DNA of 64,000 nucleotides from Pantoea trifolii (GTDB lineage Bacteria; Pseudomonadota; Gammaproteobacteria; Enterobacterales; Enterobacteriaceae): assembly GCF_024506435.1 (NCBI RefSeq), contig NZ_JANIET010000002.1, positions 558,001 through 622,000 of the forward strand, in the 5' to 3' direction. The notes beneath the pieces are model-generated. The model had not been told where the DNA came from, made no database searches, and saw only the letters and a program-made list of their open reading frames with translations. A program made the translations under genes and the position numbers. Shown in pieces: positions 38,236-47,838 of this stretch. How positions within the stretch are numbered: the stretch's first letter is position 1; every line of letters starts with the position of its first letter.

Positions 38236-39702
38236 ATGAAAAACATGTTGGCGCTGATGGCGGTTTGTCTGGCCGCACTGATGTCGGGCCTGGAGATATC
38301 CAGCGTACCGGTGATTTTGCCAGTGCTGGAAAAAGAGATGCACACCAGTTTTCGCGAACTGCAGTGGATCATGAACGCCTACACGCTGGCTTGCACCGCC
38401 GTGTTAATGGCAACCGGCACGCTGGCAGACACTTATGGACGCAAACGTATTTTCATCATCAGCATTATCGCCTTCGGCGTGACGTCGGTGATGTGCGGGC
38501 TGGCGGGCAATGCATGGTGGCTGATCGTCGGACGTTTGCTGCAAGGATTAAGCGGTGGCGCGATGTTAACCTGCCTGATCGCCATTTTGTCATTCCAGTT
38601 TCCACAGGGAAAAGCGCGCAGTCGAGCGTTCGCCGCGTGGGGCATTACCTTTGGCTTTGGGCTGGGATTCGGGCCAATCATCGGCGGCATGCTGGTCGCC
38701 TGGTTTAGCTGGCAATGGGTGTTTTTGGTGCACGGCTTTATCGCCCTGCTGACGCTGATCCTCGCGCTGAAAAATGTGGTGGAATCACGTGATTCTGAAG
38801 CCAAAAAGCTCGATCTCGGCGGCCTGATCACCTTATCACTCAGCGTGGTCGGCGCAACCTACCTCATCACGCAGGGCAGCAGCCTCGGCTGGAGCAGCCT
38901 GGCAGCACAGCTTATTTTGCTGGTTACGCTGCTCAGCGCGCTGCTGTTTGTCTGGGTTGAGAAGCGTCATTCACACCCGATGTTTGATTTCTCGGTGTTC
39001 CGCATCCGCGCCTTTTCCGGTGCGCTGATGGGCTCGATTGGCATGAACTTCAGCTTCTGGCCGCTGATGATTTATCTGCCGGTCTATTATCAGAGCGGGC
39101 TTGGCTACAGCAGCATGGCAACCGGTTTGGCGCTACTAGCTTACACCTTGCCGACCTTACTGATGCCGCCGCTTGGCGAGAAGTTGGTGGTGCGCTTTGG
39201 CGCGGCGCGCATGATCCCGCTGGGATTATTCACCATCGGCGCGGGCTTTATGCTAATGAAGTTCGCCGTCGCGCAGCAGATGAGTTTACTGCCGGGCGCA
39301 CTGCTCTCGGGTATCGCGCTTGGGTTGACCAACACGCCCGTCACCAACACCACAACCGCATCGGTGCCGGGAAATCGCGTTGGCATGGCGTCTGGCATCG
39401 ATATCAGCGCGCGCCTGATTACGCTTGCCATCAATATCGCGCTAATGGGCAGCTTGCTGGTGGCGGGCATCGCGGCAAGTCTGCAACGCCTTATGCCGGG
39501 ACAAAGTAGTGTGTATGCGCTGGCCGAGCACATCGCCGGCGGCGGCGAGGTTTCACTGACCCACGCTATTGCCGCGCAGGTGCTAACCGACGGATTTTCC
39601 GGCGTGCTGTTGTATGGCGCGGCAGGCGTGTGGGGATTGGCGCTGGCGAGTTATCTGCTGTTTAACCTCCGTCGCAAGGCGCAGGAACAATGTACGCCTT
39701 AG
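38236..39702 (+). CDS. MFS drug/H+ antiporter, DHA2-like
   Basis: 488 residues with about fourteen hydrophobic segments, the DHA2 layout. LMSGLEISSVPVILPVLEKE is in TM1, ADTYGRKRIFI in loop 2-3, and GRLLQGLSGGAMLT (motif C-like region) near residue 105. Likely exports a toxic compound across the inner membrane; the substrate is unknown. ATG 38236 has AGGGA at 7-nt spacing; an in-frame ORF reaches further upstream into the regulator's start region and is not needed. Its stop directly abuts that of the convergent PNPOx-like gene. Confidence 0.87.
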   Translation: MKNMLALMAVCLAALMSGLEISSVPVILPVLEKEMHTSFRELQWIMNAYTLACTAVLMATGTLADTYGRKRIFIISIIAFGVTSVMCGLAGNAWWLIVGRLLQGLSGGAMLTCLIAILSFQFPQGKARSRAFAAWGITFGFGLGFGPIIGGMLVAWFSWQWVFLVHGFIALLTLILALKNVVESRDSEAKKLDLGGLITLSLSVVGATYLITQGSSLGWSSLAAQLILLVTLLSALLFVWVEKRHSHPMFDFSVFRIRAFSGALMGSIGMNFSFWPLMIYLPVYYQSGLGYSSMATGLALLAYTLPTLLMPPLGEKLVVRFGAARMIPLGLFTIGAGFMLMKFAVAQQMSLLPGALLSGIALGLTNTPVTNTTTASVPGNRVGMASGIDISARLITLAINIALMGSLLVAGIAASLQRLMPGQSSVYALAEHIAGGGEVSLTHAIAAQVLTDGFSGVLLYGAAGVWGLALASYLLFNLRRKAQEQCTP

Positions 39703-40251
39703 CTACGGATTAACCCATTTGCTGTTGGTGAGCGCTCCGTCTGAGCGGTAACTCAGTAACGCTCTTTGATTGTTTTCGCGCGCCAGCAGGCACCAATCCA
39801 GTTGGGTAATTTGGATGATCAAGACGCCGAAATTATCCTCGGCGTTACTGACATCGTTGGATTGGTTGTCAATGTCACTTCCCGGCGCAGCGCCAGCATA
39901 GGTTTGCTGCGTCCGGTGCGATAATCGTTGCCACGCCGCTGCAGCTAGTGCGCTGTATGCGGCGTGCAGCTCGACCGTGCCCTGCAACCGCAGCTGGGTT
40001 TTCGCGCTGTAACCCAAAACCGTAACCTCTGGATTCACCGCCAGCGCCTGCCATTTCGGGCTGCGCATATCGGTGTGGAATTCCAGCGTGCGTTTTTCAC
40101 GGTCAACGGCGCGCAGCACCAGCGTTCTTGCCTGCGGCTTGCCTTGTAGATCAACGGATGCGAGCGTTAAGAAGTGAAACCCGGAATCAGGCTCGCGTGC
40201 GCCGGTTTCCAGTTGTTGCCAGCAAGCGGTATCAATCTCGCACAATGACAT
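39703..40251 (-). CDS. Pyridoxamine 5'-phosphate oxidase-like flavoprotein
   Basis: 182 residues with the split-barrel FMN-binding fold: FLTLASVDLQGKPQARTLVL then LEFHTDMRSPKWQALAVNP (phosphate and flavin contacts), as in Alr4036/PNPOx-like proteins. The C-terminal PNPOx dimerisation region is short, so it may not be a true PdxH. It is third in a minus-strand operon after the quinone reductase and TetR genes (17 bp gap). AGGAG precedes ATG 40251. Role probably redox or detoxification (inferred from neighbours). Confidence 0.82.
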   Translation of the reverse strand: MSLCEIDTACWQQLETGAREPDSGFHFLTLASVDLQGKPQARTLVLRAVDREKRTLEFHTDMRSPKWQALAVNPEVTVLGYSAKTQLRLQGTVELHAAYSALAAAAWQRLSHRTQQTYAGAAPGSDIDNQSNDVSNAEDNFGVLIIQITQLDWCLLARENNQRALLSYRSDGALTNSKWVNP

Positions 40252-40268
40252 CTGTTGCTCCTGTTCGG

Positions 40269-40844
40269 TTACTGGTGACGCTCCACCAGCGCCAGAATCA
40301 GCGCCTGAAGTTCCGCTAATCCTTGCTGCTGGCTGATATCGCCACCTACCACCGCATTAGAAATCGCATCGGCAGCGCCTAACATTCCCCACATGCTGGC
40401 TTGCGGCAACGTTGCCTCGGCAAACCAGCCACGGAATTTTTCAATAAAATCGAGCTGGTACTTGCGCTTCACTTCCGCCAGCTCCGGCGAGCTATCAAGT
40501 GCTGACAGCACATCGGGGATTTCACGTCCCTGCGTCAACACGCAATCAACGTAACTCGACGCCACCACGTTAGCGCGCTCAACAAGGCTGGCACCGGCAG
40601 CATTCATTGCCGCCTCGATAATCGCGTTCTGACGCAGGTCGAAATCTTCATACAGCGCCGCGAGCAATCCGTGACGCGTACCAAAGTGATCGTAGACCAC
40701 CGGTTTACTGACGCCCGCCTCTTCCGCCACGCGTCCTAACGTCAGCGCATCGCTGCCCTGCTCGCGCACCAGATTCCACGCCGCGCTGATCAGCTGCTGA
40801 CGACGTGCCTGATGCGACAGGCGCTGGCGAGTGGGTTGCTTCAT
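40269..40844 (-). CDS. TetR family transcriptional regulator
   Basis: 191 residues. The N-terminal helix-turn-helix VAEEAGVSKPVVYDHFGTR is followed by an all-helical ligand domain. ATG 40844 overlaps the stop of the quinone reductase gene (ATGA), so it is translated from the same mRNA and probably autoregulates the operon through the palindrome at 41471-41489. The inducer is unknown; a quinone or electrophile is plausible given the first gene. Confidence 0.88.
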   Translation of the reverse strand: MKQPTRQRLSHQARRQQLISAAWNLVREQGSDALTLGRVAEEAGVSKPVVYDHFGTRHGLLAALYEDFDLRQNAIIEAAMNAAGASLVERANVVASSYVDCVLTQGREIPDVLSALDSSPELAEVKRKYQLDFIEKFRGWFAEATLPQASMWGMLGAADAISNAVVGGDISQQQGLAELQALILALVERHQ

Positions 40845-41434
40845 GCCGATTCCTTCACGTGAAAAAGTCGCTGCCCAAGTTGGTGGGCCAGCGTGTAATG
40901 CGCGTCGGGATAATGTTCATCGGTTGGCAGCAGCAATTCGCTGGTCACCACCGGCGCGCCGCAGTAGCCAAAAATTCCCTCATCGATCAGCGTGCGCATG
41001 CTGCTGAAATAGCCGCGACGCACATAGGTGCGCTGGCTTGCCGCGCCCAGCGCCAGCAAATGCACCTGCAAATGGCCGAGCTTTTTCACCACGGTTTGGC
41101 CATCATCATCGTACGCCCAACCTTGAGTGAAAACGCGATCGATCCAGCCTTTCAGCTGCGCCGGGAACGACCACCAATAGATGGGATAAACCAGCACCAG
41201 CGCATCCGCACGGTCCAGCCGCTGCTGTTCAGCCACAACGTCGGCAGGCGACGGCGCGACACTTTTGAACTGATCAACATCGGCCTGATTGAAGCGCGGA
41301 TCAAACTGCTCCGCCGCCAGATCGGCAATTTCATAGCTGTGGCCACTCGCAGCAATACCATGCGCTACCTGCGAAACAAGGTGATGAGTATAGGAGTTGG
41401 GATCTGGATGAGCAGTAACAATCAGAGCATGCAT
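40841..41434 (-). CDS. NAD(P)H dehydrogenase (quinone), flavodoxin-like
   Basis: 197 residues. MHALIVTAHPDPNSYTHHL carries the flavin phosphate loop, and PIYWWSFPAQLKGWIDR is the hallmark of the NQO1/KefF/MdaB flavoprotein family, which does two-electron reduction of quinones. ATG 41434 has GGAGG upstream; an in-frame start six codons earlier overlaps that site. It is first in the operon with TetR and PNPOx-like genes. A broken copy of its first 33 codons and its upstream region lies at 51770-51930 in the CDI island. Confidence 0.9.
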   Translation of the reverse strand: MHALIVTAHPDPNSYTHHLVSQVAHGIAASGHSYEIADLAAEQFDPRFNQADVDQFKSVAPSPADVVAEQQRLDRADALVLVYPIYWWSFPAQLKGWIDRVFTQGWAYDDDGQTVVKKLGHLQVHLLALGAASQRTYVRRGYFSSMRTLIDEGIFGYCGAPVVTSELLLPTDEHYPDAHYTLAHQLGQRLFHVKESA

Positions 41435-41470
41435 AGCGACAACCTCCGTCATGAATAATCTACTAATAGT

Positions 41471-41489
41471 AACTTACCATTGGTAGGTT
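41471..41489. promoter_or_regulatory. Probable TetR operator
   Basis: AACTTACC-ATT-GGTAGGTT, a 19-bp palindrome with one mismatch, 37 bp before the quinone reductase start. A second small palindrome TACTAATAGTA adjoins at 41461-41471. A diverged version recurs at about 51910-51928 beside the broken copy of the gene. Confidence 0.65.
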
Positions 41490-41516
41490 GTCAACTTTAC
41501 CGCGCTCGCATCACGT

Positions 41517-41551
41517 GAAAAAAGCCTGCCGTCAACTAAACCGGCAGGCTT
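41517..41551 (-). terminator. Terminator of the autotransporter gene
   Basis: Perfect 10-bp stem AAGCCTGCCG/CGGCAGGCTT with a 10-nt loop; a minus-strand run of Ts follows. It lies 19 bp after the autotransporter stop. Confidence 0.92.
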
Positions 41552-41569
41552 GTGAGGGTAACCGTTTTA

Positions 41570-44500
41570 TCAAAACACCCAGCGTACGCCCGCGTTGTAA
41601 TTCCAGCCTTGCACGCCGTTGCCGTCGATCTCTTTGCGATAATTGGCTTCGGCATACAGCGAGACATTATTGGTGAAAGCCGCATTGCCGCCGATGCCGG
41701 CATCCCACATCTGGCCGAACTTGCCGCTGTTGAAACTTTCGCTGACGTCGCTGTTGCTGGCACCGACATTCACTTTCGCTGTGCCGCCCCAGCCGCGATA
41801 GTAGTTAGTGCGCAGATACGGCGTATATTGCCCGCTGCCGCTGTCCTGCCAGGTACGCGCCAGACGCGCGCCGACGCGGCCAATGGTTTGGTCATAATCG
41901 TCGTAAGAGACTTTGGTTTGATCGTCGTCGGTGAAGTCATCCATCTTCAAATGCAGATGCAGCAGTTGCGCTTGCGGCTCAAGACGAATGCCGTTAGCCA
42001 GTTGGAACGGATAACCACTCTCCAGCGATGCGGTCCAGCCTTTGCCTTTCAACTTCGCCACCTCTTTCTGTCGAGCGATATCGGTGTCGCCACGATGCCA
42101 ATCGAGTGAAAACGCGCCATCCAGATAGAAGCCACTTGCGCGCTGCCAGGTGCCGTAAATCGCCAGGCTGTCGCTGTCGAAATCGGTTGAACTGTAACCA
42201 TCAGCGGCATTCGGTCGGATGCGTGCATTGCCGCGCGTGTAAGCCAGGCCGCCGCGCAGGCTGTCTTGCTCGCCGTCCAACCGCAGCAGATTGCCGCCGA
42301 ACTGCACCGCGCTGTAATCGAGGTCAAAGTCGTAACCGTAATGCGCCGTATCAAGGTTAGTTTTGTACTTCTGGTTGGAGCCGGAATAACGGATGAACAT
42401 TTCCGCTGATCTGTCTGGATTCTGCCGCAATTCGCCCAGCCGTTGATGCAAATCACCCATGGTTGCCAGGGTGTAATAAGCCAATCCGACCGGCGCCGAA
42501 ATGTACGAAGGAAGCTGTGGAATCAGCGCTGGGCGCACCGCACCGCTGGCTGCTGTCTGCGGCTGGCAAACGGAACCCTCTTCACAAACGTAGTTATTGG
42601 CCAGACGATAATCCCAGGTTGTATTGCCATTCTCGGGAGCAAAGCTGTAAAGCCCGTATTGCCACGGCCCTGCGGCGACATAACCCCGTTGCAGCGCAAA
42701 GCTATTGGCGCGGGCGCTACCAGCAACCTGTACCAGAGAAACGCCTTCATTGGCGGAGATCACGCCATCTCGATTGCTATCCGCCAGCGTGGCAGCACTC
42801 AGCGCATCATTGATAAAGGTCGTGCCGGTAACGTTGCCGTTAACGCGTAACGTGTCGCTTTGCGCGCCCTGCGTACGCAATGCCAGCTTGCCATCCGCCG
42901 ACGCCAAATCGCCGTTGATGGTCAAGGTGTTGCTCGCCGCGCCGCCGCCGTTGGTGAGATCCAACGTACCGGCGTTATTCACCACCAGCGAATCATCGGT
43001 TTCGCCCGACAACACCGGATTGACCTGATCGCCAACCAACAGCGTTGAGCCGCTATCCACGTTGATGGTGCTGTGCGCCAGCTTGAGATTGTCGGTAAGG
43101 GTAAATTGCGTGTTGTAGAAGTTGATGGTGCTCCAACCCGCACCGAGGTTGACGCCGCGCGCCAGATCATCGTTGTTGAACGAACCTCCGCGCGCGTTGA
43201 TCTCGCTAAAGTTCAGCGTGCTGCCGGTGCCGCCTGCGGTGGTAATGTGGCGGGTGTTTGCCAGGCTGACGTTAGCAATCGTCGCCACATTGTTAGCACC
43301 GGTTCCCATCGTCACGCTGCCGTCAATGGTTCCGCCGGTGAGTTCGACCACGTCGGTGCCGTTGCCGGTGTTCACATCGCCCACCACGTTGCCATCGACC
43401 AATGCAATCTGATCATTCGTAGCGCCACCCGCGACCACTACCGTTTCCGGGTAAGGGGCGGTGACGTTGCCTTCATTGATAAATACGGAGTTGCCGCCAC
43501 GCAGATCGATAATTGGCGACACCAGGCTGAGCGAAACGATGGTGCCACGGTTGATCACCTCGCTGGCGGTGCTGGTGACAATCGCCGAACCGCCATCGGA
43601 ACTGTTAACGATGATGTTACCGTTGGCGATCACCCGCCCGGTGGTGTTGGCGCGCACGCCGGTTGCCGGGCCATAGACAAAGAAGCTGTAACCCTGCGGA
43701 ATAACTAAATCGTTGCTGGTGGTGGAACCATCTTCTTTGCTGAACACATAGCCCGTTGCGCCTGCGCCACTCACCGTACCCAGCATATAACCGTTGGGAT
43801 CGAATGAGGTCGCGGAGCGAATTAACGTGCCGCCATCGGTGTTCATCCCGACATCTTGCAGCGAAATATTGCTGGTTTCCGCGCGGTTGTTCAGCACAGT
43901 GCCGCCGCCGGAGTTGTAAAGTCCGATGTTACTGGCGGTTAACGACGCTGCGCCTTTATCCAGCAAGATAGTGTCTGCACCCGTATTGGCGTTGATGGTA
44001 CTGTAGTAAAAATTCGGCCCGGCAGTATCGCCATTTATCGTCAGCCCGCCGTTATTGCCAACGCGCACCGCGGCGATGCCGCCCGCACTCAATCCGCTGT
44101 GATCGGTCCAATAAACGGTATTACCTTCAGCGGTATCCAGCGCGACGCCCGACGCTATGTTGGTGCTGGATCCATCAAAGATATTTCCGCCGCCGCGAAT
44201 ACGCACGCCGATGCTGTTAGGGCCGGTGAGATTGATGGTACCGCGCGGTGTTGACTGATAGATCACGCCGTCGCGGATATCAAAGGCAGTGGCGTTGGTT
44301 CCGTTGCCGGTGATCGGCGCCACGTTGGCGAAGAATCCGCCTTGCCCGGTGCCCGCAATGGTATTGTTGCCGTTCAGCTCAATCGGGTTGGTGATGGTCA
44401 CATCTGCACCCTCCGAGCTCTGAACCGCAATCGCCCCTTCGCCATTAACGTGATAGCTGTCGGTGCCGTACAAGGTGGTGCCGTAAAGTCGTGAACCGGC

Positions 44501-46135
44501 ACCTGACGCGACAATGCCGCGAGTGTTGGCACCGCTCAACGTCACATCGGCAGCCACCACCGGATTGAAGATCACGCCGTCACTCAGGCGATACAGCGCC
44601 GAACCTGGCGTGGAGACATCATAACTGCCGCCGTTGCTATCGATGTGCGCATAGTTGGTGGCTTGATAACCGGTTTGATTCGGCGCATAGAAATGCAGTG
44701 AACTGGCATCACTGATGGTTAATCTGGCGTCATCGCGAACATCAACGCCAATCGCGTTTTCGCCATACAGATTGATTCTGCCGTTCTGAGCAAAATTGGC
44801 CTGGCTGCCAGAAACGGCAACGCCCGTCGCGCCCTTGCCTTTAACATTAATGGTGCCGTTATTCTCACCGCTGGCATCCTCAAGCCGGATGCCGGTGCTG
44901 TTAATCGCGGCATTGATCACGCCATTATTGGTGAAGCGGCTGCCACCGCTGGCATACACGCCGGTGCCGCCCGCGCCAACCGTCGAGGCATCAACGCCGC
45001 TGCCATCGGCATTATTGAAAAAGCCGCTGTTGATGACGCCGTTGTTAATGCCGTTGCTGCCGTTTAACAGTTCCAGTGCGTTGCTGCCAACGCTGGCCAG
45101 TTTGCCGTCAATCACCGCCGTCGCGCCATTGCTGGCACGCATCGCCGCGCTGTTGGCGTTTACCACCTCCAGAATGCCGCTGCTGCCAATGGTTGCCCTG
45201 GCATTGGGGCCATCGGCGCTTAACACAATGCGTTCGCCAATCGGCTGCGTCACTTCGTCGTAGTATTCGTCGGCATCGATCACATAGGCGATGACATCGC
45301 TGCGTAAGGAGAGCGCTTTATTGAACTCGCTGCTGTAGCTATCGGCGGCCAGGTTGCCGTTTTGCAATTGCTCAATCAGCCAATTGTTGTAGCTCTGCAA
45401 ACTGCTGACGTTGGACACGTTGAATGAAGTGGTGGCGTTATCCAGCGTGGTGACGCTAAACGCGCCGCGCCACGAGACCACATTGTCGAACCATTGCCCC
45501 AGTTGATAGGTATAGGGCGTGTAGGAACCAAAAAAGGAGATGCGATTAGCGGAGTTCCAGTTCATGGTGCCGCTGCCGCTGGCAGTAAACAATTCGCTCT
45601 GTTTTGCCGCCATCGACCAGCCGTTGGTGCTGGCGGTGGTTGCTGCGCCCTTTTGCCCGATATCAACATTGATGGTGCCATTGCTGACCTGCGCCACGCG
45701 CGCGTTAATATATTGCCCATTATTAACGTTATAAAAATTCGGCAAGGTCGTAGTTTCAATGGCACTAATCGCCGCAGAATTATATACCTGCACGCTATTA
45801 CTGCCGCTGCCATAAGCGTCCGGCACGTTAATCACATCATTCTGCGCGCCCAGATCGACGCGACCTGAATCTTGCCAGGAATACGAAATTATTCTGCCGC
45901 TGCTGAGCAATTGTCCGATGGATATTGTGCCACCGCCGTCCTGACCGGGCGCAAACCGCTGATTGCCACTTAATGTTTGGGTCGAGCCATTACAAATACA
46001 AAATACCCCGGCGCGGTTGTCATTTAATTCCGGCGTAAAAGGCTGAAGCGTCGCCGCCCAAACTGGCGAAGCCGGATTAAATACCCCGTAAGCGGCAATA
46101 AGGCTAATAAACAGCGGATGCAATCGAAACATCAT
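41570..46135 (-). CDS. Type Va autotransporter with large repetitive passenger
   Basis: 1521 residues. A signal peptide (FISLIAAYGVFNPASPVWA) is followed by a passenger of about 1200 residues rich in Gly, Asn, Thr and Ser. Short repeats such as NNGVINSG and NNGTINVKG point to a beta-helix. The C-terminal beta-barrel (from about residue 1250: AEMFIRYSGSNQKY, AVQFGGNLLRL, GVRWVF) ends with Phe, as Bam substrates do. It is exposed on the outer membrane; adhesion or biofilm roles are typical, but no protease triad is seen. Two Cys pairs (FCICNG at the start, YVCEEGSVC before the barrel) are unusual. It is monocistronic with its own terminator. Confidence 0.9.
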   Translation of the reverse strand: MMFRLHPLFISLIAAYGVFNPASPVWAATLQPFTPELNDNRAGVFCICNGSTQTLSGNQRFAPGQDGGGTISIGQLLSSGRIISYSWQDSGRVDLGAQNDVINVPDAYGSGSNSVQVYNSAAISAIETTTLPNFYNVNNGQYINARVAQVSNGTINVDIGQKGAATTASTNGWSMAAKQSELFTASGSGTMNWNSANRISFFGSYTPYTYQLGQWFDNVVSWRGAFSVTTLDNATTSFNVSNVSSLQSYNNWLIEQLQNGNLAADSYSSEFNKALSLRSDVIAYVIDADEYYDEVTQPIGERIVLSADGPNARATIGSSGILEVVNANSAAMRASNGATAVIDGKLASVGSNALELLNGSNGINNGVINSGFFNNADGSGVDASTVGAGGTGVYASGGSRFTNNGVINAAINSTGIRLEDASGENNGTINVKGKGATGVAVSGSQANFAQNGRINLYGENAIGVDVRDDARLTISDASSLHFYAPNQTGYQATNYAHIDSNGGSYDVSTPGSALYRLSDGVIFNPVVAADVTLSGANTRGIVASGAGSRLYGTTLYGTDSYHVNGEGAIAVQSSEGADVTITNPIELNGNNTIAGTGQGGFFANVAPITGNGTNATAFDIRDGVIYQSTPRGTINLTGPNSIGVRIRGGGNIFDGSSTNIASGVALDTAEGNTVYWTDHSGLSAGGIAAVRVGNNGGLTINGDTAGPNFYYSTINANTGADTILLDKGAASLTASNIGLYNSGGGTVLNNRAETSNISLQDVGMNTDGGTLIRSATSFDPNGYMLGTVSGAGATGYVFSKEDGSTTSNDLVIPQGYSFFVYGPATGVRANTTGRVIANGNIIVNSSDGGSAIVTSTASEVINRGTIVSLSLVSPIIDLRGGNSVFINEGNVTAPYPETVVVAGGATNDQIALVDGNVVGDVNTGNGTDVVELTGGTIDGSVTMGTGANNVATIANVSLANTRHITTAGGTGSTLNFSEINARGGSFNNDDLARGVNLGAGWSTINFYNTQFTLTDNLKLAHSTINVDSGSTLLVGDQVNPVLSGETDDSLVVNNAGTLDLTNGGGAASNTLTINGDLASADGKLALRTQGAQSDTLRVNGNVTGTTFINDALSAATLADSNRDGVISANEGVSLVQVAGSARANSFALQRGYVAAGPWQYGLYSFAPENGNTTWDYRLANNYVCEEGSVCQPQTAASGAVRPALIPQLPSYISAPVGLAYYTLATMGDLHQRLGELRQNPDRSAEMFIRYSGSNQKYKTNLDTAHYGYDFDLDYSAVQFGGNLLRLDGEQDSLRGGLAYTRGNARIRPNAADGYSSTDFDSDSLAIYGTWQRASGFYLDGAFSLDWHRGDTDIARQKEVAKLKGKGWTASLESGYPFQLANGIRLEPQAQLLHLHLKMDDFTDDDQTKVSYDDYDQTIGRVGARLARTWQDSGSGQYTPYLRTNYYRGWGGTAKVNVGASNSDVSESFNSGKFGQMWDAGIGGNAAFTNNVSLYAEANYRKEIDGNGVQGWNYNAGVRWVF

Positions 46136-46437
46136 CGTTCACTCCAGAGAAGCGTGCAACGCTGCCGCGATGCGTAAAGACATCGCCAGCAATGGGTTTG
46201 GCCACTATTAATTTGTGTAATTGAACGTAAGGGAATTCTGCGACGCGGCAATATCATCACTTTACGCGAGAGAGTTCCAGCGCGACTTAAGCCAAATAGC
46301 GATGATTAGATAACTTTAAGAAAAGGCCGGGGATTGAATACAATTATTCGTGGGACTAAAATAGCGGAAAGGATGTTGATCGTGTTAACAACAATATAAA
46401 AATAAGAAGCCACCATTAAGTGACTTCTTACGATTTA
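46136..46437. other. 302-bp intergenic region, autotransporter promoter
   Basis: No ORF. It contains the terminator of the YfcC-like gene at its right end and must hold the autotransporter promoter at its left; no strong consensus match was recognised. Confidence 0.6.
46396..46429 (-). terminator. Terminator of the YfcC-like gene
   Basis: On the minus strand, stem AAGAAGTCAC/GTGGCTTCTT (one G-U type pair) with loop TTAATG, followed by ATTTTTAT. It lies 9 bp after the stop. Confidence 0.85.
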
Positions 46438-47838
46438 TTAGAATGGTCCCCAGTTGATCGCCACACCAATTAATAAGGTGACGACACAAATGGCAAACCA
46501 AATCGCCACCACCGGCGCAACGAATTTAATCCATTTGCCGAAAGAGATATTGGCGGTGGCCAAGGCGGCCATTAACACCCCAGACGTTGGGCTGATGGAG
46601 TTGACGATACCTTCACCCAGCAACACCGTTTGCACCGTCACCTGACGGGTTAAACCGAGGTTATCGCCGAGCGGCGAGAAGATCGGGATCAGCAAAGCGG
46701 ATTCACCGGAACCGGATGAAATACCGAAATGCATCAACGCCGCGCTGATGAACATGCCCACCGCCGCAATGGCGGGATGAACCGGCGCCAGTAAATCAGA
46801 CAGGAAGCCAACAATCGGATCAAGAATATTGCCCTGTTGCAGCACCACGGAAATCGCGCCAGCCATACCTACAATGAAGCCGCCTTTGACCAATTGCGAG
46901 CAACCCGTAAGGAAGGTGTTAGCAATGGCAGAACCCGACATGCGACCCATCATGCCGACCATAATCGACAGAATAATAAACATCGCCGACATTTCATTGG
47001 TGGCCCAATGCAATTGCACCGTGCCAATCATAAATACAATCAGCGTTGCGGCGCAGGTCATCAGAATCAGTTTATGTCGACCGGTAATCGCCAGTGAGTC
47101 GTCATATTGCGCAGTTTGTTCTATTCGCACTTCACCATTATTCCGCGCGCGTTTCACCGAGATAATCAAATAGGTCATCACCGTTAACACGAACAATAAA
47201 CAGGTAATACCGCGCAACAACATGCCGGAAAACAGCGGTAACTGCGCCAGATGTTGGGTTAATCCGGTGGTGGCTGGACCTAATACCGCAACGTTAAAAC
47301 CCGCCGCGCAGGTTAAATACACCAGCGCCATACCAATCATTGGCGATAAACCCAACGATCGCGCCACCAGTAAACCGATCGGCACAAACGCTACTACCGA
47401 GTTTTGCACCACGCCAGTGGTGCCGAGAATGGCGAATATCACACCAAAAATAATGATAATACGCGTATCGCTAATTTTGGTACTGCGCGACAGAGAATTA
47501 AGCGCCGTAGCAATAGCACCCGTCGATTCGATCACCGCTAATAACCCGCCGGTAAACAGAATCAGGAAAATGATCGGCGCGGCTTTGATGACACCTTGCA
47601 CAATCGCCATAAAGATTTCGCCGGGATAAACGCCCGAACGCGCAACTTCATGCAAGCTTCCCTTGATGGCGAAAGTAATGCCATTGCGGGTTTCATGATC
47701 AAACTTCCCCGCCGGAATAATCCAGGTCGCCACTGCCGCCAGCACCAAAATAATAAACAGCAGCAGATAAGGACTTTGCTCGGTTTTCGCTGCTGGCGGT
47801 TGGCGCAGCGTATTTTTCTCCACATTAACCTGAGACAT
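46438..47838 (-). CDS. YfcC/DcuC-like amino acid or peptide permease
   Basis: 466 residues with about twelve membrane segments. The opening YLLLFIILVLAAVATWIIPAG and later ISSGSGESALLIPIFSPLGD and SISPTSGVLMAALA fit the YfcC/DcuC-type carrier family, whose members move C4-dicarboxylates, basic amino acids or peptides. It overlaps the M20 peptidase gene upstream by 14 nt, so peptidase and permease are translated together; the substrate is probably an amino-acyl or dipeptide compound that the peptidase cleaves inside the cell. ATG 47838 follows GGAGG at 8 nt. Confidence 0.8.
   Translation of the reverse strand: MSQVNVEKNTLRQPPAAKTEQSPYLLLFIILVLAAVATWIIPAGKFDHETRNGITFAIKGSLHEVARSGVYPGEIFMAIVQGVIKAAPIIFLILFTGGLLAVIESTGAIATALNSLSRSTKISDTRIIIIFGVIFAILGTTGVVQNSVVAFVPIGLLVARSLGLSPMIGMALVYLTCAAGFNVAVLGPATTGLTQHLAQLPLFSGMLLRGITCLLFVLTVMTYLIISVKRARNNGEVRIEQTAQYDDSLAITGRHKLILMTCAATLIVFMIGTVQLHWATNEMSAMFIILSIMVGMMGRMSGSAIANTFLTGCSQLVKGGFIVGMAGAISVVLQQGNILDPIVGFLSDLLAPVHPAIAAVGMFISAALMHFGISSGSGESALLIPIFSPLGDNLGLTRQVTVQTVLLGEGIVNSISPTSGVLMAALATANISFGKWIKFVAPVVAIWFAICVVTLLIGVAINWGPF

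Noticed and set aside
41552..46135. Many long open frames opposite and inside the autotransporter gene
   Set aside because: They lack ribosome sites, have low-complexity composition that follows the codon pattern of the minus-strand gene, and match no family.
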